Shown one piece after another: positions 1 to 5,530 of a stretch of 17,274 nt of DNA. How positions within the stretch are numbered: the stretch's first letter is position 1; each line of letters starts with the position of its first letter. Below the pieces are notes generated by a model that was not told the origin of the DNA, searched no databases, and was given only the letters and a program-made list of their open reading frames with translations. This DNA is from CAYGAW01 sp964347945. Its GTDB lineage: Bacteria > Chloroflexota > Anaerolineae > UBA7937 > B3-Chlor. The DNA is taken from positions 1 to 17,274 of the forward strand of contig CAYGAW010000008.1 in NCBI GenBank assembly GCA_964347945.1, in the 5' to 3' direction. A program made the translations under genes and the position numbers.

Positions 1-207
1 GTCGGAACGGGCCCGATGATGGTGGGGAAAGCCAGCGAGATCCTGGAGGGACAGCGCATCACCGAAGAACTTGTGGCCCAGGCCGCCGATGCAGCGTACG
101 AGGTGGCTCGACCGGTGGACAATATCGGCAGCGATGCATCCTACAGGAGAAAGATGGTGCGAGTTCTGACGCGCAGGGCGATAACAAATGCGCTGGAATG
201 GGAGTGA
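1..207 (+). CDS. FAD-binding subunit of a xanthine/CO dehydrogenase-type molybdenum hydroxylase (3' end only)
   Basis: Partial gene entering from the left edge; about 68 codons remain, ending in TGA at 205-207. The reading frame is open to base 1, so the Met at 16 is probably internal. The remnant matches the C-terminal domain of CoxM/CutM-type flavoprotein subunits: it has a GKASEILEG stretch, an alanine-rich helix (AQAADAAYEVA), the conserved D..GSDASYRRKM segment and the terminal VLTRRAI helix. In this family the subunit passes electrons from the [2Fe-2S] subunit to FAD and an outer acceptor in the cytoplasm. The next gene starts 3 nt after the stop, so the two are surely co-transcribed. 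The catalytic FAD-binding part lies outside the window. Confidence 0.85.
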   Translation, partial: VGTGPMMVGKASEILEGQRITEELVAQAADAAYEVARPVDNIGSDASYRRKMVRVLTRRAITNALEWE

Positions 208-210
208 CTC

Positions 211-678
211 ATGGAGAAGCGGCTGATCCAGCTGAAGGTCAATGGTGATCAGTACGATGTTTTCGTCATGCCCAACCAGACCCTAGTGGAGGTGCTGCGA
301 GATGATCTGGAACTGACGGGCACCAAGGTTGGATGCGGGGAGGGTGCATGCGGGACGTGCACGATCCTTGTGAATGGAGAGCATGTGCGCTCCTGCCTCA
401 CTCTAGCCGTCGAAGCTCAGGGTAAGGAGATCGAGACCATAGAAGGCTTGGCGTCCGAGGGGAAGTTGCACCCCGTTCAGAAGGCCTTCATTGAGCGTGG
501 TGCTATCCAGTGCGGTTTCTGTACTCCAGCGATGATCCTGACCAGCAAGGCCTTGTTGGAGGAGAACTGCAACCCCACCGAGGAGGAGGTTCGACGGGCC
601 ATCTCGGGCGTAGTGTGTCGTTGCACCGGATATGCGAAGATCGTTGAAGCGATCATGTCGGCGGCAGGGGCGATGTAG
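211..678 (+). CDS. [2Fe-2S] subunit of a molybdenum hydroxylase (CoxS/CutS/XdhC-like)
   Basis: 155 aa, the usual length for the small iron-sulfur subunit. The N-terminal plant-type ferredoxin domain carries Cys42, Cys47, Cys50 and Cys62 (C-x4-C-x2-C-x11-C). The C-terminal four-helix domain binds the second cluster through Cys101/Cys104 (QCGFC) and Cys136/Cys138 (CRC). Gln100 next to Cys101 is the residue that contacts the molybdopterin cofactor in homologues. The protein relays electrons from the molybdenum site to FAD. The ATG start at 211 is preceded by GGGAGTGA and follows the FAD-subunit stop by 3 nt. The large subunit begins 16 nt downstream. All eight cluster ligands are present, so electron transfer should be intact even though the partner large subunit has altered active-site residues. 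Confidence 0.95.
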   Translation: MEKRLIQLKVNGDQYDVFVMPNQTLVEVLRDDLELTGTKVGCGEGACGTCTILVNGEHVRSCLTLAVEAQGKEIETIEGLASEGKLHPVQKAFIERGAIQCGFCTPAMILTSKALLEENCNPTEEEVRRAISGVVCRCTGYAKIVEAIMSAAGAM

Positions 679-680
679 AA

Positions 681-686
681 AGGAGG
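681..686 (+). promoter_or_regulatory. Ribosome binding site AGGAGG fixing the GTG start of the large subunit
   Basis: AGGAGG lies 8 nt before a GTG at 695. An in-frame ATG at 632 lies inside the small-subunit gene and would add 21 basic residues (MRRSLKRSCRR...) unlike the family N-terminus. GTG 695 is therefore the better start. Confidence 0.8.
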
Positions 687-694
687 GCGGATCA

Positions 695-2974
695 GTGCCA
701 GAGCGTACTCTTGTCGGCCAGCGAGTGGCCAGGATCGATTCCCTGGACAAAGCCACGGGCCAGGCGCGCTACACAGCGGACCTCACGCTACCGCGCATGC
801 TCTATGCGAAGGTGCTGAGAAGTCCTCATCCCCATGCTAGGATTTTGAACATCGACACCGGCAGAGCTGAGAGACTCGCGGGCGTCAAGGCGGTGGTGAC
901 AGGCAAGGATACGGCGGGCGCCAAGTGGGGGGTGTTCCGCTACACGCGTGACCAGCAACTCCTGACTGAGGAGAAGGTTCGCTACATCGGAGAGGACGTG
1001 GCAGCCGTGTCCGCAGAGGATGAGGAGACTGCCATGGAGGCTCTGGAGTTGATCGAGGTCGACTACGAGGTTCTACCTGCCGTATTCGATCCCGTTGAAG
1101 CCATGCAGGCAGGGGCCCCGCAGATTCACGATCACGCCGAGGACAACATCAATATCCACGTGCCCATCGAGGTCGGGGATGTAGACAGGGCGTTCAAGGA
1201 GGCGTACTACATTCGAGAGGATCGCTTCGTCGATTCGGAATATACTTACTGCCAGACTGAGCCATACGCGGTGCTGGCGAACTGCGATCTTGCGGGGGAC
1301 TTGGAGATCTGGACACCGAACGCCTCTCCGCATACTAAGGCCAAAGCGCTGTCCAATCTGTTGGAGATGCCGCTGAGCAAGGTTCGGGTGCGCAAGGTTT
1401 GTACGGGCGGGGCGTTCGGAGGGAGGTCGGACATCTTTCCGGGCGAGTTCATCGCTGCCCTCCTAGCCAGGAAAGCGGGCAGGCCCGTGAAGTTGGTCTA
1501 CACGAGGGAGGAGAGCTTCACGAGCGTGCGCCAAGCGCACTGCATGATCGTCGACCTGAAGACGGGGGTGGCGAAGGACGGGACATTCCTAGCCAACGAG
1601 ATCAAGGTAGTTATGGACGGTGGGGCTTACAGCAGCACAGGACCCATCGCCACCTCTGTGCCCTTCCTGGTGTGGGAGGAGACGTATCGCCTCCCGAATG
1701 TGCGCTTCAACGGGTACCGCGTTTACACCAACAAGCCCGTCCGAGGTATGTATCGCTGCCACGGGCGGGCCTTTCTAGGTGGGCTGGGCATGCAGCTGGA
1801 TATGATCGCCGAGGAACTGGGGATCGACCCCGTGGAGATACGGCTGAAGAACGCCCTCAAGACCGGGGACATGCAGGCCACAGGCTCCAAGATCATCAGC
1901 TGTGGGCTCAGCGAGGCGATAGAGAACGCGGCAGAGAAGTCCGGATGGAGGGAGAAGAGGGGAAAGCTCCCCTATGGCAAAGGCATCGGCATCGGGGCCA
2001 ACGGGATGATGGTTGGATTTCCCATGGGCATCCGTGGCGGGTCATCGGCCATGATCAAGTTCAACGAGGACGGTGGCGCAACATTGATTTCCGGCGTGGT
2101 GGACAACGGTCAAGGCAATGATAGCATGGTTGTGCAGGTTGCTGCCGACGTACTGGGTTTGAAGATGGACGACATCAGCCTGGTTTCAGCCGATTCGGAG
2201 ATCACCCCGCTGGACCAGGGAGCGTATTCGCAGGCAGCCACATTCGTCTCGGCCAACGCGGTCAAGGCGGCGGCAATGGACGCCAGGGAGCAAATCCTGA
2301 GCATCGCCTCTGACATGCTGGATGCTACCGCCGATGAGCTGGACCTCAAGGATGGCTATGTCTTAGTCAAGGAGAGGCCGGACTGGAACGTCTGGCTGGG
2401 CAAGGTGATCCGCAAAGCGCTCATCGACAACACGCCCGTCATGGGCCGAGGCTCGTACATGCCCAAGGTGGATCAGAGGCGGGAGTGGGTGAGCAATCCC
2501 CAGGGACAACATGCGGGGACCTTCAGCTTTGGAGCCGTCGTCGCGGAAGTGGAGGCAGACCCCGAGACTGGACAGGTAAGGGTGACCGACGTCACTGGTG
2601 CCCATGACTGCGGCTTCGCCATCAACCCTACGGCTGTGGAAGGACAATTGGAGGGTTCCGCCGCTTCTGGCGGGGTCGGGGCGACCTTGCTAGAAGAGCA
2701 CTACTGGGATCAGGGACAGATGCTCAACGCCAACATGCTGGAGTACAAGGTGCCTCTCGCTGTGGATATGCCCAACATCACGCCCATCATCGTGGAAACC
2801 CTTGACCCAGAGGGCCCTTTTGGGGCCAAGGAGGCTGGTCTCTGGGGTTCCATGAACATGTTCCAGGCTATCGGCAGTGCTGTGTATGATGCCGTGGGTG
2901 TTTGGATCAAGGATTTTCCGATCACTCCCGACAAGGTGCTCACGGCCCTTGAGGAGAAGGACAGAGAGTCGTGA
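695..2974 (+). CDS. Molybdenum-binding large subunit of a xanthine/CO dehydrogenase-type hydroxylase, with atypical active site
   Basis: 759 aa from GTG 695, typical of the CoxL/HcrA/XdhA class. The N-terminal hammerhead domain has LVGQRVARIDSLDKATGQARYTADL; the cofactor-binding domain has GGAFGG at about residues 238-243, and GQGNDSM and GAYSQAATF follow. These show a Mo-molybdopterin subunit that would hydroxylate or oxidise a small substrate in the cytoplasm. Two sites are odd. The loop at residues 352-358 reads MYRCHGR with Cys355, recalling the CODH loop AYxCSFR. The C-terminal motif expected as GAK..GE reads GAKEAGL, so the catalytic Glu (Glu763 in Oligotropha CoxL) is replaced by Leu716; the 19-residue stretch from this Gly aligns with CoxL without gaps. 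Substrate cannot be assigned. The next gene overlaps its stop by 4 nt (GTGA). It is not a canonical CO dehydrogenase. Confidence 0.92.
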   Translation: MPERTLVGQRVARIDSLDKATGQARYTADLTLPRMLYAKVLRSPHPHARILNIDTGRAERLAGVKAVVTGKDTAGAKWGVFRYTRDQQLLTEEKVRYIGEDVAAVSAEDEETAMEALELIEVDYEVLPAVFDPVEAMQAGAPQIHDHAEDNINIHVPIEVGDVDRAFKEAYYIREDRFVDSEYTYCQTEPYAVLANCDLAGDLEIWTPNASPHTKAKALSNLLEMPLSKVRVRKVCTGGAFGGRSDIFPGEFIAALLARKAGRPVKLVYTREESFTSVRQAHCMIVDLKTGVAKDGTFLANEIKVVMDGGAYSSTGPIATSVPFLVWEETYRLPNVRFNGYRVYTNKPVRGMYRCHGRAFLGGLGMQLDMIAEELGIDPVEIRLKNALKTGDMQATGSKIISCGLSEAIENAAEKSGWREKRGKLPYGKGIGIGANGMMVGFPMGIRGGSSAMIKFNEDGGATLISGVVDNGQGNDSMVVQVAADVLGLKMDDISLVSADSEITPLDQGAYSQAATFVSANAVKAAAMDAREQILSIASDMLDATADELDLKDGYVLVKERPDWNVWLGKVIRKALIDNTPVMGRGSYMPKVDQRREWVSNPQGQHAGTFSFGAVVAEVEADPETGQVRVTDVTGAHDCGFAINPTAVEGQLEGSAASGGVGATLLEEHYWDQGQMLNANMLEYKVPLAVDMPNITPIIVETLDPEGPFGAKEAGLWGSMNMFQAIGSAVYDAVGVWIKDFPITPDKVLTALEEKDRES

Positions 2975-3441
2975 AGATCCAGGCTATTGACCATCTGTGT
3001 ATCGCCGTCGAGGATCTGGACAAGGCCCGCCGGACCTACGAAGAAGACCTCGGGCTTGAGCTTGCCACCGTCTATGTCGCTGAAAGCGAGAAGATAAGGG
3101 TAGCTCGCTACTACGTCGGAGACGTAGCCTTGGAGTTGATTGAGGCCACATCTCCAGATAGCGAGGTGGGTAGGTTCATTCGGGGGCGGGGTGAGGGCCT
3201 TTTTCTTGTCTCCTATAGGGTGGATGATGTGGAGGATGCTCTGGCGGAATTGAGGGACAAGGGCATCAAGACCATCGACGACCGGCCGCGCCGCTTGATG
3301 GGCAACCGATACGCCTTCATACACCATCCTGGAGAACTATGTGGCGTGCTGACCGAGGTGTTGGACGGCGACTTTGAGTACGACGAGGAGCAGCATGGTG
3401 AAGACGCCGATCAGGGTGTTGATCGCGAAACCAGGTCTTGA
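2971..3441 (+). CDS. VOC-superfamily protein resembling methylmalonyl-CoA epimerase, missing the His-His metal-site pair
   Basis: 156 aa, starting at GTG 2971 inside the stop of the large subunit (GTGA overlap). It has two vicinal-oxygen-chelate repeats: IDHLCIAVEDLDKARRTYEE (His8) and ALELIEA in the first, then YRVDDVEDAL and a final GVLTEV with Glu129. Layout and length match methylmalonyl-CoA epimerase, which interconverts (R)- and (S)-methylmalonyl-CoA. However, the motif normally written G-[IL]-H-H-I at the start of the second repeat reads G-L-F-L-V (residues 76-80), so one metal ligand is absent. His8 and Glu129 remain. The neighbouring B12 mutase subunit supports an acyl-CoA role, but epimerase activity is uncertain. 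Another VOC activity on a CoA ester, or a binding role, is possible. The C-terminal 25 residues are acidic and overlap the next gene. Confidence 0.75.
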   Translation: MKIQAIDHLCIAVEDLDKARRTYEEDLGLELATVYVAESEKIRVARYYVGDVALELIEATSPDSEVGRFIRGRGEGLFLVSYRVDDVEDALAELRDKGIKTIDDRPRRLMGNRYAFIHHPGELCGVLTEVLDGDFEYDEEQHGEDADQGVDRETRS

Positions 3442-3793
3442 CGGTCACGACCGGGGGGCCAAAGTCGTCGCCCACGCGTTGCGTGACGCTGGTATGGAGG
3501 TCATATATACGGGCCTGCATCAGACGGTTGAGCAGATTGTGGAGGCTGCTCTGCAAGAGGACGTGGACGTCATCGGCCTCTCCATCCTTTCGGGAGCGCA
3601 CTTGCCTTTGGCTGAAAAGCTCATGATGTTGCTCGAGGAGAAAGGATTGAACGACTTGATGGTTCTCGTCGGGGGCAACATCCCTGCCAGGGACGTGGAC
3701 AAGCTGCAAGCTCTGGGCGTAGCGCGGGTATTCCCGACGGGTTCACGCTTTGAAGACATAGCCACCTTCATCTCTGCAAGAGCTGGGAGGTGA
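3395..3793 (+). CDS. Stand-alone B12-binding (small) subunit of an acyl-CoA mutase
   Basis: 132 aa from ATG 3395, with GAGGAG at 3385-3390. An in-frame ATG at 3374 adds only seven poorly supported residues. The whole protein is one cobalamin-binding Rossmann domain. The signature is KPGLDGHDRGAK with Asp16, His18 (lower cobalt ligand) and Gly21; next come SILSGAH and LVGGNIP, which cradle the nucleotide tail. Length and sequence fit the C-terminal subunit of methylmalonyl-CoA mutase in organisms with split subunits, or HcmB of 2-hydroxyisobutyryl-CoA mutase. The catalytic large subunit is not in the window. The reading frame overlaps the VOC gene by 47 nt, so the two are translationally linked. 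The exact mutase substrate cannot be read from the small subunit. Confidence 0.9.
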   Translation: MVKTPIRVLIAKPGLDGHDRGAKVVAHALRDAGMEVIYTGLHQTVEQIVEAALQEDVDVIGLSILSGAHLPLAEKLMMLLEEKGLNDLMVLVGGNIPARDVDKLQALGVARVFPTGSRFEDIATFISARAGR

Positions 3794-4125
3794 TTCCTCG
3801 CTGGCACGGCATCTCCCTTGCTCAGCGGAGACAGGGCAGTAGCTGACACCCTGAGTGACTTCGTATGCGGCCGCGCGCTCCAGCACCGACTGGTTGCCAG
3901 TCTCCCGGCGGCCCGCCAAGTCGCATGGCCTTCCGCACATCGTTTCCTCTTCATCGCAACTCCGGCTGCCCCGATTGGCCTTCGCGTTGATGTTACCGTC
4001 AGAATGGCCCATGTGCCTGCACAAATGCTCTTCCATGCTCGGCAGACCAGGAGCTGGATGGAGCGATGATGGTCACTATTGCCTTGCGGGAGCGGCCGAG
4101 CAGAGGGTTCTGAGGGATTGGTGCT
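3794..4125. other. Gene-free stretch between convergent transcription units
   Basis: About 330 bases lie between the B12 subunit (+) and the response regulator (-). Open frames of 83-104 codons exist on both strands but resemble no family, have no convincing ribosome binding site and overlap each other. I see no tRNA, no strong terminator with a T-run and no repeat. It may be the eroded remnant of a gene or simply spacer. Confidence 0.4.
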
Positions 4126-4824
4126 TCAGCCCGCTTTCTGGAAGCGGTAGCCTGCACCCAGCTCAGTGAGGATGTACCTGGGGTTCTTGGGGTCTTCTTC
4201 CAGCTTTTGCCTGAGATGCCAGACGTACACCCTAACGTAGTCCAAGTCGTTCTGATACTCCCAACCCCAGACGTTTTCGAGAATCTGCTGGGAGGTGAGG
4301 ACGTGACCGGCGTTCTGCACTAGATAGGCGAGGAGACGGTACTCGGTGGGAGTGAGCTTGACCGATTCGCCCCTAACGGTTAGGCGGCGTTCTTTGAGAT
4401 CCATGGTGAGGTAGTCGTCGCTGTAGATCGCCGGGTCCTCATACTCGACGGCGGGCAGCGCTGCCCGGCGGAGGACAGCGCGAGCGCGGGCCAACAGAAC
4501 TTTGATGCTGAAAGGTTTGGTCATGTAGTCGTCGGCGCCGTACTCAAGGCCGCGGATGATGTCTTCGTCCTGCCCGCGCGCAGTGAGCATCATGATCGGC
4601 ACATCAGAGACCTCCCGCATGCGACGGCAGGTCTCCCAGCCATCCATACCAGGCATCATGATGTCGAGTATGACTAGATCTGGCCTGTGGTCGAAGAACT
4701 GGCGCAGGGCTTCTCGCCCGTCTGATGCGGTGTAGACCTCGTAGCCTTCTTTGGCAAAGGTGTACTCGATCAACGGCAGTAGCGCTGGATCATCGTCAAC
4801 GACCAAGACCCGATTGCCTTCCAT
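4126..4824 (-). CDS. OmpR/PhoB-family response regulator
   Basis: 232 aa from ATG at 4824 (- strand), the usual family length. Starting further upstream, at 4932, would add 36 residues unlike a receiver domain. The receiver domain has the acidic pocket Asp10-Asp11-Asp12, phospho-acceptor Asp54 (ILDIMMPGMDGW), Thr81 (MLTARG) and Lys103 (TKPF). The C-terminal winged-helix domain contains LTPTEYRLLAYLV, VWGWEYQNDLDYVRVYVWHLRQKL and ILTELGAGYRF. It would bind DNA as a dimer after phosphorylation by a histidine kinase. No kinase is adjacent, so it is an orphan in this window. Its promoter region is shared with the divergent ferredoxin gene, making self-regulation or control of the ferredoxin a reasonable guess. 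Confidence 0.95.
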   Translation of the reverse strand: MEGNRVLVVDDDPALLPLIEYTFAKEGYEVYTASDGREALRQFFDHRPDLVILDIMMPGMDGWETCRRMREVSDVPIMMLTARGQDEDIIRGLEYGADDYMTKPFSIKVLLARARAVLRRAALPAVEYEDPAIYSDDYLTMDLKERRLTVRGESVKLTPTEYRLLAYLVQNAGHVLTSQQILENVWGWEYQNDLDYVRVYVWHLRQKLEEDPKNPRYILTELGAGYRFQKAG

Positions 4825-4867
4825 CCCGTTCGCTATCCCCTGCCTTGTGGCGCTGAGGTTCTTACAA

Positions 4868-4896
4868 AACATACCACAACTGGCCTGGCGGAGCAA
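4868..4896 (-). promoter_or_regulatory. Putative sigma70-type promoter of the response regulator
   Basis: On the - strand, TTGCTC (4896-4891) and TATGTT (4873-4868) are separated by 17 nt, about 45 nt before the start codon. The same -35 hexamer occurs in the candidate wzz promoter at 6939. The match to consensus is partial. Confidence 0.45.
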
Positions 4897-4917
4897 CGAA
4901 CAACCGTGCTTCCGCCA
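4886..4917. repeat. Imperfect inverted repeat overlapping the putative -35 of the response regulator
   Basis: TGGCGGAGCA (4886-4895) pairs with TGC-T-TCCGCCA (4907-4917): ten pairs with one bulged T and an 11-nt centre. It covers the proposed -35 at 4891-4896. It could be an operator or an RNA hairpin. A partial copy of its right arm, CGCCAAG, occurs at 4913-4919 and again at 4949-4955. Confidence 0.4.
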
Positions 4918-5046
4918 AGACATAGTTCCCACCTAGTGGAAAGAAGGTCGCCAAGTCTGGTATCCCTCCGGCAAGAGAATGGCAGAAACACCACGAACGG
5001 TTTTGCCAGCGCTGCCGGCCAAACTGTCTTCTGGCATTGACATTAC

Positions 5047-5074
5047 TTGCGCAGCATCTCAGCTTGAGTATAAT
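5047..5074 (+). promoter_or_regulatory. Putative promoter of the ferredoxin gene
   Basis: A perfect TATAAT at 5069-5074 is preceded after 16 nt by TTGCGC at 5047-5052. The start codon is 65 nt further on. A perfect TTGACA at 5037-5042 is too far away (26 nt) to pair with this -10. Confidence 0.5.
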
Positions 5075-5138
5075 TATCAAGGTCGAATCCTAGATCGAGG
5101 GATTGCACCAGCAGAAATCATGGAAAGGAGAGTCGGAA

Positions 5139-5408
5139 ATGGCGTACAAGATCGATGCGGACGAGTGCATCGCCTGCGCAGCTTGCGAGGAGGAATGCCC
5201 CAACGAGGCAATCAGTGAGGGAGATGAGGTCTATGTCATAGATCCCGACAAGTGCACGGAGTGCGTTGGCTTCTTCGAGGAATCCCAGTGCGCACTAGTT
5301 TGTCCTGTCGATTGCTGCGTACCGGATCCGGATCACGAAGAGTCGCAGGACGACTTGCTGGCCAAGTTCAGCAGGCTGCATCCGGACAAAGAACCAAAGC
5401 TCTTCTAG
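5139..5408 (+). CDS. 2[4Fe-4S] ferredoxin, Allochromatium/YfhL type
   Basis: 89 aa from ATG 5139, with AAGGAG at 5125-5130. Residues 10-21 have the first cluster motif CIACAACEEECP (C-x2-C-x2-C-x3-C-P). The second motif is C-x2-C-x8-C-x3-C-P (CTEC, then CALVCP), whose 8-residue insert marks the Allochromatium vinosum subclass rather than clostridial ferredoxin. An acidic C-terminal tail follows (PDPDHEESQDD, then basic KEPKLF). The protein is a small, soluble, very low-potential electron carrier. It stands alone, with its own likely promoter and a terminator-like stem-loop behind it, so its redox partner cannot be named from context. Molybdenum oxidoreductases and a radical SAM enzyme elsewhere in the window are possible clients, but that is only inference. 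Confidence 0.95.
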   Translation: MAYKIDADECIACAACEEECPNEAISEGDEVYVIDPDKCTECVGFFEESQCALVCPVDCCVPDPDHEESQDDLLAKFSRLHPDKEPKLF

Positions 5409-5411
5409 ATA

Positions 5412-5425
5412 GCTCGTGAGAGCTC
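5412..5425 (+). other. Short stem-loop with a GTGA (GNRA) tetraloop after the ferredoxin stop
   Basis: AGCTC-GTGA-GAGCT, five perfect pairs, sits 3 nt past the TAG stop. No T-run follows, so it may protect the 3' end of the mRNA rather than terminate it. Confidence 0.35.
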
Positions 5426-5459
5426 TACCAGATGTCCCCGTCAAGGGCATCGTAAACTG

Positions 5460-5515
5460 AAAGCCCGGGATACGAGGGTGGTAATAGCCGACTCTCGCCC
5501 AGGCTTTTCCTTTTT
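5460..5515 (+). terminator. Terminator-like stem-loop between ferredoxin and DUF1786 gene
   Basis: AAAGCC (5460-5465) pairs with GGCTTT (5502-5507), GGG (5467-5469) with CCC (5498-5500), and CGAG (5473-5476) with CTCG (5494-5497). A small inner hairpin GGT-AATA-GCC caps it. The run TTTTCCTTTTT follows directly at 5505-5515, as in a rho-independent terminator. It ends just before the ribosome binding site of the next gene, so a leader or attenuator role is an alternative. Confidence 0.6.
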
Positions 5516-5530
5516 GAGGAGAGCGGGATT

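Noticed and set aside
1399..2121. 240-codon + strand open frame inside the large-subunit gene
   Set aside because: It overlaps a well-supported hydroxylase gene in another frame. Its translation is rich in Arg/Gly/His/Gln with no domain, as expected for a shifted frame of GC-rich coding DNA.
2710..3327. 205-codon - strand open frame opposite the end of the large subunit and the VOC gene
   Set aside because: It spans two real genes on the other strand and resembles no protein family.
1..3793. Reading the hydroxylase as a true form I CO dehydrogenase
   Set aside because: The active-site loop is MYRCHGR instead of AYxCSFR and the catalytic Glu position holds Leu, so the substrate cannot be assigned as CO.
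4131..4147. Perfect 6-bp stem with 5-nt loop (CCGCTT/AAGCGG) at the end of the response regulator gene as a terminator
   Set aside because: It lies within the coding sequence before the stop codon and has no T-run on either strand, so it is weak as a terminator.
3818..4169. Overlapping + strand open frames of 83 and 104 codons in the gap before the response regulator
   Set aside because: They have no ribosome binding site and no recognisable domain, and the longer one runs into the regulator gene. I report the stretch as empty.
5037..5042. Perfect TTGACA upstream of the ferredoxin gene as a -35 element
   Set aside because: The only good -10 (TATAAT at 5069) is 26 nt away, outside the functional range; no other -10 lies at 16-18 nt.
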